Source: Psychromonas sp. SP041 (GTDB taxonomy: Bacteria; Pseudomonadota; Gammaproteobacteria; Enterobacterales; Psychromonadaceae). From it: 64,000 nucleotides of DNA. The stretch lies in assembly GCF_000470315.2 (NCBI RefSeq), contig NZ_CBRF02000001.1:1-64000 (forward strand), written 5' to 3'. A program made the translations under genes and the position numbers. Shown piece by piece: positions 35,637 through 45,150 of this stretch. The notes under the pieces are model-generated. The model was not told the DNA's origin. It made no database searches and saw only the letters and a program-made list of their open reading frames with translations. Positions within the stretch are counted from its first letter, which is position 1. Every line of letters starts with the position of its first letter.

Positions 35637-36203
35637 ATGTCTCTTTTTAAAAAAAGCTTGATTGTATTTTCTCTTTTTTCTGTATTATCAAGTGCAGAAG
35701 AGGCAGATAGCCAAAAAAGTATCAATGAATTTCAAGGTGAAATCATCTTGGTGGAAAGTCTTAACAAAGTGTGGATTCAGCTTTCAAATGAAGATGTATA
35801 CGGTGAGGTTTCGAAGAAGATTCCTCTTAGAAATAAACGAAATAAACATTTAGCTCTTCCTGTATTTATTTATGGGATAGATGATACAGAAATGAAAGAT
35901 ATTGAAGACAAGGAAGGCAGTAAGGAATATCAGGGCTTTGCTAATATGAGTCAATCTCTTGATGGTAAAGAGGCGACGGTTAAATGCTTTGAAAGAAGCG
36001 TTAGGGAGGGGATCCCCATCTGTACGGTTAGAGTAAATGGTGTGGACATTGCTGGAGAGATTATATTATATGGTTTTTCTGCTTTTTATGAGGGAAAGAA
36101 AAAATCACCAGGCTCTCTTGATGAACAATATCAGAATGCCGAAAATATAGCTAAAGAGAATAAAGCAGGTATTTGGGAACCGTATTACTCACTAAGATTT
36201 TAG
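35637..36203 (+). CDS. exported nuclease-fold (SNase-like) protein
   Basis: 188 residues with a signal peptide (about 1-20). The C-terminal phrase YQNAENIAKENKAGIWEPYY is typical of thermonuclease (SNase) homologues, in which an AxxAkxxkxGIW segment closes the domain. Two cysteines (near 120 and 132) could pair. I do not see the canonical catalytic Arg-Asp-Glu set clearly, so it may be a non-catalytic member. GAGG precedes the ATG. It lies just upstream of nrdA with a 110-bp gap. Confidence 0.5.
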   Translation: MSLFKKSLIVFSLFSVLSSAEEADSQKSINEFQGEIILVESLNKVWIQLSNEDVYGEVSKKIPLRNKRNKHLALPVFIYGIDDTEMKDIEDKEGSKEYQGFANMSQSLDGKEATVKCFERSVREGIPICTVRVNGVDIAGEIILYGFSAFYEGKKKSPGSLDEQYQNAENIAKENKAGIWEPYYSLRF

Positions 36204-36315
36204 GCGACTTTTCAAATGTAAATTTTATTAAGAACGACAAAATATTTATGTTCAATGCTGATACATAGCATTGTGCCCATTAATATTTCATACATATAAG
36301 AGAGATTTAACAAAA

Positions 36316-38583
36316 ATGATTCAAAAGATTAAAGTGACTAAAAGAAATGGTGTTTTAGAAGACATCGATTATGAAAAAATTCATCGTGTAATTAGTTGGG
36401 CTGCGGAAGGGCTAAAGAACGTTTCTGTTTCAAACGTAGAATTGAAAGCGAACATTCAATTCTACGATGGGATTAGCACATGTAAAATACAAGAAACTAT
36501 CATAAAAAGTGCTGCTGATTTAATTTCAGTAGATTGTCCAGATTATCAGTTTTTATCTGCTAATTTAGCGATTATTCACATCAGAAAACAAGCATTTGGT
36601 CGATACGAAGCGCCTAAGCTTTTAGACCATGTTAAAAAGCTTGTTGCCATGGGTAAATATGATAAAGAAATTCTAGAAAAATACACAGAAAGTGAGTTAA
36701 ATGAAATTGATTCATTTATTGATCACAACCGTGACCATACTTTTTCATATGCTGCTGTAAAACAGCTTGAAGGAAAGTACTTAGTTCAAAATAGAGTTAA
36801 AAAAGAAATCTATGAAAGCCCTCAGTTTATCTTTGCTCTAGTATCGGCAATTCTTTTTGCAGAATACAAAAAACCAGAACGATTAATCAAAGTTCGTCAG
36901 TTTTATGATGCAACATCTAAGTTTAAGATTTCCTTGCCAACTCCCATTATGTCAGGCTTAAGAACGCCAAGTCGTCAGTTTAGTTCATGTGTTTTAATTG
37001 AATCAGGAGATAGTCTTAATTCTATTAACGCAACTTCTAGCAGTATTGTTCGCTATGTATCTCAGAGATCAGGAATTGGCATTAATGCTGGACGAATTAG
37101 AGCACTTGGTTCAGAGATTAGGGGAGGTGAAGCTTTCCACACTGGTGTAATTCCATTTTACAAATATTTCCAAGCAGCCGTAAAATGTTGTTATCAAGGT
37201 GGTGTTAGGGGAGGTGCTGCGACTGTTTTCTATCCTATCTGGCATCTGGAATCTCCTAGTCTGTTAGTGCTTAAAAACAACAGAGGGGTTGATGAGAATA
37301 GAGTAAGACATTTGGATTATGGGGTTCAAATCAATAAGACTATCTACAAGAGACTTCTTGACTTGAAAAATATCACATTGTTTAGCCCACATGATGTCCC
37401 AGATTTATATGATGCTTTTTTCGAAGACCAAGATTTATTCGAAGAGCTTTATGTGAAGTATGAGAACGACCCTACTATTCGTAAAGAATCAATCCCTGCT
37501 CTAGAGATTTTTTCTACACTTATGGGAGAAAGGTCAAGCACGGGCCGAATTTACATTCAGAATGTAGACCATTGTAATACCCATTCTCCTTTTGACCCTA
37601 AGCAAGCTCCTATTCGTCAATCAAACCTGTGTTTAGAGATTGCTTTACCTACTAAGCCACTTGATAATATTAATGATGTAGAAGGTGAGATTGCCCTATG
37701 TACTTTGTCGGCGATTAATTTAGGACAAATTGAAACGCTAGCTGATCTGGAAATATTATGTGAGTTATCAGTAAGAGCATTAGACTCGCTGTTAGATTAT
37801 CAAGATTATCCAGTCGCCGCTGCAGAAGCATCGACAATGGCAAGAAGAACGTTAGGTATAGGAACAATTAATCTGGCTTATTACCTTGCTAAAAACAATG
37901 TTAAATATTCTGATGGCTCTGCAAATCAACTCGTTCACGAAACCTATGAAGCAATCCAGTACTATTTGCTAAAAGCATCTAATAAACTGGCTCAAGAGGT
38001 AGGTGCTTGTCCTAAGTTTAATGAAACCACTTATTCCCAAGGCCTACTGCCAATTGATACTTATAAAAAAGAAATTGATGCAGTTGGGAAATTTGAGCTG
38101 TTGCTTGATTGGGAAGCATTACGTGAAGACATTAAGTTGTATGGTTTAAGAAATTCAACACTAACAGCTTTGATGCCTTCTGAGACGAGCTCACAGATCT
38201 CTAATGCGACAAATGGTATTGAGCCACCAAGAGGTTTTGTTAGTGTAAAAGCATCAAAAGATGGGATATTAAAGCAAGTTGTTCCAGGCATTGAAAAATA
38301 CAAAGATAACTACGAGCTTCTATGGTCAATTCCAAACAATAAGGGATACCTCGCACTAGTCGGGATTATGCAGAAATTCGTTGACCAGTCTATTTCGGCA
38401 AACACAAACTATGATCCGTCTTCTTTTGAGGACAATAAAGTGCCAATGAAACTTCTTCTAGGAGATTTAATTCTCGCGTATAAATATGGATTAAAAACAC
38501 TTTATTACCATAACACTAGAGATCAAGGTGGCTCAAATGAAGAACCTGAAGAAGTATGTGAAGGCGGAGCATGTGTCATATAG
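36316..38583 (+). CDS. nrdA: class Ia ribonucleotide reductase alpha subunit
   Basis: 755 residues (E. coli 761). It starts with an ATP-cone (about 1-90). Active-site cysteines are in SSCVLIESGDS near 220, QSNLCLEIALPTKP near 435 and ALCTLSAINLG near 458. The radical-transfer tyrosines are in TLYYHNTRD near 730, and the C-terminal shuttle is CEGGACVI. All functional residues expected in NrdA are present. ATG 36316 fits the E. coli N-terminus and is preceded by AAGAGAG. The enzyme makes dNDPs in the cytoplasm. The radical-bearing partner nrdB is not next to it, nor elsewhere in the window. Confidence 0.94.
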   Translation: MIQKIKVTKRNGVLEDIDYEKIHRVISWAAEGLKNVSVSNVELKANIQFYDGISTCKIQETIIKSAADLISVDCPDYQFLSANLAIIHIRKQAFGRYEAPKLLDHVKKLVAMGKYDKEILEKYTESELNEIDSFIDHNRDHTFSYAAVKQLEGKYLVQNRVKKEIYESPQFIFALVSAILFAEYKKPERLIKVRQFYDATSKFKISLPTPIMSGLRTPSRQFSSCVLIESGDSLNSINATSSSIVRYVSQRSGIGINAGRIRALGSEIRGGEAFHTGVIPFYKYFQAAVKCCYQGGVRGGAATVFYPIWHLESPSLLVLKNNRGVDENRVRHLDYGVQINKTIYKRLLDLKNITLFSPHDVPDLYDAFFEDQDLFEELYVKYENDPTIRKESIPALEIFSTLMGERSSTGRIYIQNVDHCNTHSPFDPKQAPIRQSNLCLEIALPTKPLDNINDVEGEIALCTLSAINLGQIETLADLEILCELSVRALDSLLDYQDYPVAAAEASTMARRTLGIGTINLAYYLAKNNVKYSDGSANQLVHETYEAIQYYLLKASNKLAQEVGACPKFNETTYSQGLLPIDTYKKEIDAVGKFELLLDWEALREDIKLYGLRNSTLTALMPSETSSQISNATNGIEPPRGFVSVKASKDGILKQVVPGIEKYKDNYELLWSIPNNKGYLALVGIMQKFVDQSISANTNYDPSSFEDNKVPMKLLLGDLILAYKYGLKTLYYHNTRDQGGSNEEPEEVCEGGACVI

Positions 38584-38652
38584 ATCGTGTGTTTTGTATA
38601 AAGTATGAAATAATAAAATTTAGGGAATGAGTTTTAAAGAATGTGTTAATTT

Positions 38653-38682
38653 AAAGTGGGTGCATTGCACCCACTTTTTTTT
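38653..38682 (+). terminator. terminator of nrdA
   Basis: Perfect 11-bp arms AAAGTGGGTGC/GCACCCACTTT with a 3-nt loop are followed by T. Confidence 0.9.
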
Positions 38683-38793
38683 AATGAAAATTTGGTCTTA
38701 ATATTTTTATAGAAAGTGTTTTTTATTGTTATTTTCAAAGAGGCATTTTGTTTGGATTTTGACCTGTTGTTGTCATGCCATTTGTAATTATTG

Positions 38794-38802
38794 TGTTATA
38801 AT
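38794..38802 (+). promoter_or_regulatory. extended -10 promoter of recJ
   Basis: TGTTATAAT is an extended -10 element with a perfect TATAAT, 31 bp before the recJ start. No -35 box is well placed (TTGTCA at 38770 is 21 bp away). Confidence 0.4.
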
Positions 38803-38833
38803 AAGTGAAATAAATTTAACTTTAAGAATTCTA

Positions 38834-40819
38834 ATGAAAATAAAGCCTTTTCACCAAAGAAAGAAAATGTCACAAAATAGAATTCATAATAATGAAATTC
38901 TAAATAGTATTTATCAGAACAGAGGAATTAAAGAACCTTCTGAACTTATATATGACATGAGAAAATTAATTAATCCTTTTGAATTAAAAGGAATGAAAGA
39001 TGCTGCACAACTTATTTCAAATCACATTGTTGCAGGATCAAAGATTTTAATCATAGGAGACTATGATTGTGATGGCGCAACTTCAACAAGTATTGGTGTA
39101 GAAGGGCTAACAATGCTCGGATCAAACAATGTTGACTTCTTGGTTCCTGACAGAGAAAAACATGGCTACGGGCTATCTAATGCGATCGTAGAAATTGCCG
39201 CAAAATCAAGGCCTGACCTTATTATCACTGTTGATAATGGGATTGCCGCATTCGAAGGTGCACATGCAGTTAGAAACCTTCCTTTTCCTTGTCAGCTACT
39301 TATCACAGATCATCATTTGCCAGCAGAATCTAATGAAGTGCCTTTGGCTGACGCTATTGTAAACCCTAGTCAACCAGGCTGTAACTTCCCTTCTAAGTCT
39401 ATCGCAGGATGTGGTGTTATTTTCTATACCATTATTGCGGCAAGAGCAGCTATGAGACAGTCAAGCACGTTTGAAAAAATGGGTATAGCTGAACCTAAGT
39501 TGGAAAGGCTTCTTGATTTAGTTGCTCTGGGGACTGTTGCTGATGTTGTTAAACTTGATTACAACAATAGATTATTGGTAAATGCAGGACTAAAAATAAT
39601 AAACGAAGGGCGAGGCAGACCTGGTATTAATGCGATCCTTCAAATAGCTAAAAAAGAAATAGGAAAAATCACAAGCCAAGACTTTGGTTTTGCTGTTGGT
39701 CCAAGAATAAATGCTGCTGGTCGATTAGATGATATGAGCATCGGCATCCAGTGTCTAATGGCTAAGGAAGATAATACTGCCTTAGCATTGGCTGAAAGGC
39801 TTGATAGTCTGAATGTAGCTCGTAAAGAGATCGAAAATGGAATGCTTGATGACGCTCTAGATTTTATTGATCACATAGAAGTCGATGCTAATGGTATATC
39901 ACTTTACGATCCCTCTTGGCATGAAGGTGTTGTTGGAATATTAGCCTCTAGAGTTAAAGAACGGTTAGGTAGACCAACAATTTGTTTTACTGATACCGGT
40001 AGTTTCAAAGAAGCTAAAAATGACTTAAAAAATGCTGAAGGTCTCGGCGTACCGGCTTCGAACTTAATTGACATGAAAGACGCGATTGGAAAGTTGGATA
40101 TTAAGGGTAGTGCTCGTTCAATACCTGGTATTCATTTAAAGCATATTCTTGATGAAATTAATAAAAAAAGACCAGATGTTTTATCTAAATTTGGTGGACA
40201 TGCTATGGCTGCTGGCTTATCGGTGAAATCAGATAAGTACTCAGAATTCAAAGATATATTTGATCAGTTAATTTCAAGAGATATGACCGATGAAATGAAA
40301 CTGGGTGCTGTCATTGTGGATGTGGAAGACATAGATCCAAGATGGATGACTTTAGAGTTAGCGGAGCTTATCGAGTCTCAGCCAGTTTGGGGGCAAGGTT
40401 TTGAATACCCTGTGTTTAGTCAAAAATTTAATGTTATCTCAAAACGTCCTGTTGGTGATGGCAGTCATTTAAGCATGGTCTTGCAACCTGTTGGCTCTGA
40501 TATCGAAATTAAAGCTATCGCGTTTAGCTGTATTGATAGAGGCGTTATGCCTATTGAAAACTATGTAGAGGCTTCATTCAAATTAAGCGTTAACGAATTC
40601 AGAGGTCGAAAAAGTCTGCAGATTATGATTGAACACTTACAAGATCCACAACTCGCGGCATCTATGAAAATGATTGAAGAAAAAGAGAAGTCAGAAAACT
40701 TAAGTTTCCAAGAAGTTTCTGGTGTGTCAAAAAATCAAAAGCAATCTTCTTCTGATTCAAAATCAAACAAAGAGACACTTTCTGAGTTAAATTCAGAAAT
40801 TAGTGAGCTAAATTTTTAA
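38834..40819 (+). CDS. recJ: single-strand-specific exonuclease RecJ
   Basis: 661 residues (E. coli 577). DHH-family motifs: GDYDCDGATSTS near 75, TVDNGI near 131, TDHHLP near 160, GTVADV near 240, GPRINAAGRLDD near 291, and the DHHA1 motif GGHAMAAGLS near 456. An OB-fold region follows and the last 60 residues are a Ser/Lys/Glu-rich tail not in the E. coli enzyme. RecJ degrades 5' ends of single strands in recombination and mismatch repair. ATG 38834 is chosen since the upstream extension is a hydrophobic, promoter-overlapping stretch. It is first in an operon with two repeat proteins. Confidence 0.93.
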   Translation: MKIKPFHQRKKMSQNRIHNNEILNSIYQNRGIKEPSELIYDMRKLINPFELKGMKDAAQLISNHIVAGSKILIIGDYDCDGATSTSIGVEGLTMLGSNNVDFLVPDREKHGYGLSNAIVEIAAKSRPDLIITVDNGIAAFEGAHAVRNLPFPCQLLITDHHLPAESNEVPLADAIVNPSQPGCNFPSKSIAGCGVIFYTIIAARAAMRQSSTFEKMGIAEPKLERLLDLVALGTVADVVKLDYNNRLLVNAGLKIINEGRGRPGINAILQIAKKEIGKITSQDFGFAVGPRINAAGRLDDMSIGIQCLMAKEDNTALALAERLDSLNVARKEIENGMLDDALDFIDHIEVDANGISLYDPSWHEGVVGILASRVKERLGRPTICFTDTGSFKEAKNDLKNAEGLGVPASNLIDMKDAIGKLDIKGSARSIPGIHLKHILDEINKKRPDVLSKFGGHAMAAGLSVKSDKYSEFKDIFDQLISRDMTDEMKLGAVIVDVEDIDPRWMTLELAELIESQPVWGQGFEYPVFSQKFNVISKRPVGDGSHLSMVLQPVGSDIEIKAIAFSCIDRGVMPIENYVEASFKLSVNEFRGRKSLQIMIEHLQDPQLAASMKMIEEKEKSENLSFQEVSGVSKNQKQSSSDSKSNKETLSELNSEISELNF

Positions 40820-40833
40820 CAAGAGGTTTAATT

Positions 40834-41370
40834 ATGTCCTTTAGTATAATGACTCATTCAGAGAAGAAGCTTTTTTTTCTTATTCAAAGTGATGACCGAA
40901 GTTTGTTTTCAGATATTTATCTTAACGGAGATTTTGTCAACAGAGATATTGAAAACTCAAAAAATACAAGTTTGTTAGGCGAGGCAGTTAAGCGAAATGC
41001 ACTCAAGATTGCAAACTTTATTATTGATCATGAGCCCGAAAGAATGAATAAGCCAGATAGCTCTGGAAACTTACCTTTGTCGCATTTACCTTTACTGGAC
41101 AATAAAGAAGATATGATAGATCTATTTGAAAGAAAAGGTTTTGATTTCTCTAAAGGTGTGGGAGCCAAAGGTAATATTTTGCATATAGTTGCTTTAGATG
41201 CAGAAGTAGGATTATTTAAATCTTTGGTAGAAAAGGGCGCTAGGCCGACAGAAGTAAATAATTCAAAAGAAAAACCTCAAGATATTGCTAAGCGATGGGG
41301 AAATCTAGTTATAGATTCTTATATTGAAAAAAATCACACTGATAATGAACCAAGTTCATTTGACTTATAA
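40834..41370 (+). CDS. ankyrin-repeat-like protein
   Basis: 178 residues. Ankyrin-type helices and turns are seen (TSLLGEAVKRNALKIANFII near 45, SGNLPLSHLPLLDNKEDMIDLF near 75, GNILHIVALDAEVGLFKSLV near 110, then GARPTEVN). There are about four imperfect repeats, no signal peptide, and so probably cytoplasmic protein-protein contacts. AAGAGG precedes the ATG and it follows recJ after 14 bp, so it is co-transcribed. Partner unknown. Confidence 0.65.
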   Translation: MSFSIMTHSEKKLFFLIQSDDRSLFSDIYLNGDFVNRDIENSKNTSLLGEAVKRNALKIANFIIDHEPERMNKPDSSGNLPLSHLPLLDNKEDMIDLFERKGFDFSKGVGAKGNILHIVALDAEVGLFKSLVEKGARPTEVNNSKEKPQDIAKRWGNLVIDSYIEKNHTDNEPSSFDL

Positions 41371-41410
41371 TTTAAAATTAATATAATTTGTAGAAAACAG
41401 GTAAATGAAA

Positions 41411-42193
41411 ATGAAAAAAACTATTTTAGGGGCCTTAATCGCCTTATCGTTAAGCTCAACAGTTTTTGCAAGTACTTATACGTGGAAAGAGCCTAAGCTA
41501 GATTTTGAAAGTGACAGACAAATTGCTCTCACTTATATTAACAATGCATCAGAAAAGGCTGGTGGTCTTGAAAGAATGCTTGAAGACTCTGACTCATTGA
41601 ATTCTGAAGCAAAATTTAACGCGGCTCAAATGTATATCCATGGCATTAATTTTGATAAAGATATAGATAAAGGCATTGATTTATTGAAGTCATCTGCCGA
41701 CCTGGGCTTTCCATTGGCGGAACTGCAATATGGCAAGTTGTTAATGGGCCTATACCCTTCTGTCTCAGAAGATGAAGTAGAGCGTAATGACCGTGAAGGC
41801 CTGAAGTACATCAAGAAAGCAGCCATAAACGAACTGGGTGAGGCGCAGCATATTCTTGGCTCTCACTATGCTGTTGGTGAATTAGTGCCTGAAGATCGAG
41901 ATTTGGCCATGTTCTGGCTAGCTAAATCATCAAACAACTCTTACGCTCTTGCCTTTGAGGTAAGAAAACAGTTTACGAAGGAGAGAAGAAAAAACAAGAG
42001 CTCTTTTGAGTATGTACAGTCAAGAGCGATCGGCGGCAATGTGGAATACGTGGTAATGCTATCAGACTTTTATTTAGAGGGATGGGTTGTCCAGCGAGAC
42101 CGTACTAAAGCAGTAAGACTTTTGAAATCTGCAGCCAGTTTGGGTTCTCAGACTGCAAAAGATAAGTTAGACGAGCTAGGTGTTGTTAAATAA
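41411..42193 (+). CDS. exported Sel1-repeat protein
   Basis: 260 residues with a signal peptide ending in VFAS near residue 20. Sel1-like repeats follow: EAKFNAAQMYIHG and GIDLLKSSADLG near 65-95, EAQHILGSHYAVGELV near 140, and RAIGGNVEYVVMLSDFYLEG with KAVRLLKSAASLG near 205-245. Such proteins are periplasmic scaffolds. ATG 41411 is preferred over 41405 because AGG is then 9 bp away. It is last in the recJ operon, before a symmetric terminator. Confidence 0.75.
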   Translation: MKKTILGALIALSLSSTVFASTYTWKEPKLDFESDRQIALTYINNASEKAGGLERMLEDSDSLNSEAKFNAAQMYIHGINFDKDIDKGIDLLKSSADLGFPLAELQYGKLLMGLYPSVSEDEVERNDREGLKYIKKAAINELGEAQHILGSHYAVGELVPEDRDLAMFWLAKSSNNSYALAFEVRKQFTKERRKNKSSFEYVQSRAIGGNVEYVVMLSDFYLEGWVVQRDRTKAVRLLKSAASLGSQTAKDKLDELGVVK

Positions 42194-42217
42194 CCCTTTT
42201 CCAATGTTTTCGTTTGA

Positions 42218-42241
42218 ACAGGGTAGCGAAAGCTACCCTGT
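42218..42241. terminator. bidirectional hairpin after the Sel1 gene
   Basis: The 10-bp arms ACAGGGTAGC/GCTACCCTGT enclose a GAAA tetraloop between convergent genes, a very stable hairpin. Confidence 0.75.
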
Positions 42242-42248
42242 CTTCTAA

Positions 42249-43226
42249 CTATCCGAATAGTCCTAAAGAAGCGATATTTTGCTTTTCTCTAATGTAGTTT
42301 CTAACCTCTCTACTATTTGTAATGTGATCGGTTCCATTTTTAAAGTGTTCGGACAATACTTCTTTAGGCAAAAAAGGTGGCATGCCTGTTACTACATAGA
42401 CATCTTCTCCGAATAGGTTATCTTCAACCAAAACCAACCTTACCGCAAATACATTGGGAACAAGAAATGACTTGTTCAATTGGCCTCTTTCATTAAATTC
42501 TTCTTTAGGCGCCAATGGAGAGCCCGGTATGACGTCTATAAACTTTTGATTCAAAACACTTCTTGCTGCTCTAAATGGGCGAGTTACTGATTCGGGATCA
42601 ATATATCGTTGAGGTAGGGCTATAAAGTCTTCTATTGCAACTCTAGTAAGAAGAAACTTTCCATGCTTGTTCACGAGACTCAGTCGATCAAATGTATTTT
42701 TCATTGAGGTTTGATAAACAGCAAACGGCTTTTCTTTTTCAGACAGCAAAGGCTTAACCCAATCATCTTCATTTTCAGCAACGATTCGAGAGGCTGCACC
42801 ATAAAAATAGGTCGAAGACATAACTAGGCTTTGACTACATAATGAACTTCTATGATCGTTTTGAAACTCATTGAAACGAACAAGAAAACTCTGAGAGGCC
42901 ACTAGAAGAATCTCGGTGATATTAGCCCCTTTTTTTGTCCCAAATATGTTAAAAAAGTCAGGGGATATAGCCGCGACTTGAGCCAGAGCTTCAGCGCTTG
43001 CTAGAATATGCTCTTCTGTTTCAGAAAATTCTGGAATAGGAAATGTAACTTCGATAACAATTGGAGACTCAGTTACTTCTGACCGAGGATAATTTCTCGT
43101 TTCTTCTAGGTATGTTGATAAAATCGCTTTAGCATAAACGGAAACGACCGTTTCATTTGGTGTTACTTTTATTAGGCTTTTATCTGTATAGGTTAATAGC
43201 TTGTTAAATTGAATGTGGTTTGTCAT
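42249..43226 (-). CDS. hypothetical protein, 325 aa
   Basis: A soluble, mixed alpha/beta protein without signal peptide or membrane segment. No motif is recognised. ATG 43226 is preferred (AGAGGA 6 bp upstream) over the adjacent ATG 43229. It lies downstream of the primase gene on the same strand, but a terminator (43270-43297) separates them. Confidence 0.6.
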   Translation of the reverse strand: MTNHIQFNKLLTYTDKSLIKVTPNETVVSVYAKAILSTYLEETRNYPRSEVTESPIVIEVTFPIPEFSETEEHILASAEALAQVAAISPDFFNIFGTKKGANITEILLVASQSFLVRFNEFQNDHRSSLCSQSLVMSSTYFYGAASRIVAENEDDWVKPLLSEKEKPFAVYQTSMKNTFDRLSLVNKHGKFLLTRVAIEDFIALPQRYIDPESVTRPFRAARSVLNQKFIDVIPGSPLAPKEEFNERGQLNKSFLVPNVFAVRLVLVEDNLFGEDVYVVTGMPPFLPKEVLSEHFKNGTDHITNSREVRNYIREKQNIASLGLFG

Positions 43227-43269
43227 CATTTGTCCTCTGAAAATTTAGATTTCTCTTATATTTTAAGTC

Positions 43270-43297
43270 AAAAAAATACCTCATTAATATGAGGTAT
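43270..43297 (-). terminator. terminator of the primase gene
   Basis: Read on the minus strand, the 9-bp stem ATACCTCAT/ATGAGGTAT with a TAAT/ATTA loop is followed by seven T, 30 bp after the stop codon. Confidence 0.8.
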
Positions 43298-43327
43298 CGT
43301 ATGTAAAAAGTAAATAACTAATTGCCC

Positions 43328-44989
43328 TTACATAGAAGGAGAAGTTTCATAGTTATTTTGAACTGGCGCTATTTCAGCATGATCCTCTTTTTGGTTTTTA
43401 CGATTCATATCTCGCACTTGAGCAGGAGAGGGCTTTTCAACGCTAGGGTTGTGACAAATGCCCCATCTGAAATTATTGGTCTTGGCTTTCGCATGACCAA
43501 TTTTAATTGAAGACAAAAAGAACGACTTGTTCTGTGGGGTATTCATTTCTTTAGGGATAACATTATCTAAATTGTTAACAATTAAATCCTTTGCAACCTC
43601 AAGCGTTTTATATAGATTTTTGTCGTAAAGCATTTGTGTCGCATGACCATGAATGCAATAAAATACAAATTGGCCAACTGAATTTATATTCATTTTGTCG
43701 CCATTTATTTCGTGCTCTTTATCATAGACTGACTTTACAAACGGGATGAGCTTACCTGTTTTTATGAATTCTTTAATCGAATCGATATTTCTGCCCCTGA
43801 TTACATTTCTTGAGTAATCGACATTATTGTTAAGTCTTATGTCTAGCTTTCTTGCTATTTCATCTTTATCACTAAAACTTGTTATTTCGTTAGGAAAATC
43901 CCAGTCTTCAGTGATTGCAATAACTTCAACTTTAGCAACAATTTCTTTTATGTGAGCTCTTAAATTCGTATAAATAGGCTCGTCACCATAAACAATTTCA
44001 GGTGCGTATTTATTTACAGCGGAGCTAATTATTTCAGGGATTTCCTTTCTGGTATCCCCAGAAGGATCTGTAAGGGGCTTGCTTCCGTATTCAGTAGATG
44101 CTTTATAAATAAACTGAACTACGTTGAAAAAATCCGCTTTAGCTCCCCATTTCCCAACTGCGCTACCACATACTTTTAAAGCAAAATCGTGTCTGTTGTC
44201 ATTGTCAGAAAGAATGGGGATGAATTTTGCGAAAGATTCTTTCATGCCCTCATAAGAGTAATCGATAGTCATACTTTTGGCGTCATGAATATTTCTTTTT
44301 TCGCCAGTAAAGTGAGTTCTTACATTGCTTTTAGGGATTGACGGTGTGTTTTTTTCTCTAAATTCAGCCAATGCTTCAGGACTTAATCCTGACTCATATT
44401 TGCTCCTAATGTTATTGATGTCGTTTACAGATATTTTGTTGCCATCTTGGTGCTTAAAGTATGGAGCTAATCCGGCGTTTGGGCTGTGGCTTGGAAAGTA
44501 GAATACGCGAGATAAATTGCCACAACTTCTATCTGCATCAATTGGAGCGATAAGTGACTTAAAGTAATCCGGCCATTCGCTTCCTGAGATCGGCTCATCT
44601 AATCGAAGCACGATTCTGAACTTGTATGGCTTATCTACAGTATAGCTGTGGGTAGAGTAGATAACATGCTCAAAGTCTTTATAGATTTCTTCTGCTTTTT
44701 CTTTTGAGCCAGGCTCATCCAGGTCAAGAACAACTACTGATATACTTTCAACATTTAAATCGTTTCGGTAAGATGGTTTTTCATCATTATCAGACAAAAC
44801 CCAGTCATCAGGGCTTTTAAACTGTGCAGGAATAAAACAGGCGCCTTCTTTATTGTTTCTGATGTTATGGTTTCTCAAAATATCGACTAAAGAGCCCCAA
44901 GAAACATCCATGAGTCCATTGCTGATATTAATATCATTAACGTCATCAAGAGAGACAAGGCTTAAACTTTCCCCATTTGTACCAAGCAT
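43328..44989 (-). CDS. archaeo-eukaryotic-type (AEP/PrimPol) primase candidate
   Basis: 553 residues. The N-terminal 170 residues carry the phage/plasmid AEP pattern: VVVLDLDEP near 86 (DxD metal site), VIYSTHSYT near 108, YKFRIVLRLDEPI near 121, and DRSCGNLSRVFYFPSH near 150. About 240-320 may be a PriCT-like helical region. The C-terminal third is Asn/Lys-rich. No helicase domain is fused. Such enzymes make primers in replicons that do not rely on DnaG, and dnaB, dnaQ and dnaE lie in the next 10 kb. GGAG precedes the ATG. The assignment rests on motif order. Confidence 0.65.
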   Translation of the reverse strand: MLGTNGESLSLVSLDDVNDINISNGLMDVSWGSLVDILRNHNIRNNKEGACFIPAQFKSPDDWVLSDNDEKPSYRNDLNVESISVVVLDLDEPGSKEKAEEIYKDFEHVIYSTHSYTVDKPYKFRIVLRLDEPISGSEWPDYFKSLIAPIDADRSCGNLSRVFYFPSHSPNAGLAPYFKHQDGNKISVNDINNIRSKYESGLSPEALAEFREKNTPSIPKSNVRTHFTGEKRNIHDAKSMTIDYSYEGMKESFAKFIPILSDNDNRHDFALKVCGSAVGKWGAKADFFNVVQFIYKASTEYGSKPLTDPSGDTRKEIPEIISSAVNKYAPEIVYGDEPIYTNLRAHIKEIVAKVEVIAITEDWDFPNEITSFSDKDEIARKLDIRLNNNVDYSRNVIRGRNIDSIKEFIKTGKLIPFVKSVYDKEHEINGDKMNINSVGQFVFYCIHGHATQMLYDKNLYKTLEVAKDLIVNNLDNVIPKEMNTPQNKSFFLSSIKIGHAKAKTNNFRWGICHNPSVEKPSPAQVRDMNRKNQKEDHAEIAPVQNNYETSPSM

Positions 44990-45069
44990 TTTAAATCTCC
45001 AATTAAAAATATAACTTATTATACTATAAATTGTTTATGTTGCGAATACTTTGAATTACCTTAGTTGGT

Positions 45070-45098
45070 TTGACACTACAATTCAGTTTGGTTATATT
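45070..45098 (+). promoter_or_regulatory. rseP promoter
   Basis: TTGACA (45070-45075) and TATATT (45093-45098) have the ideal 17-bp spacing, 53 bp before the start codon. Confidence 0.7.
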
Positions 45099-45150
45099 AA
45101 GTCTTTTTGTTATGGCTACTTAGCTATGCTGTTTGTCCCCTGGAGATATC

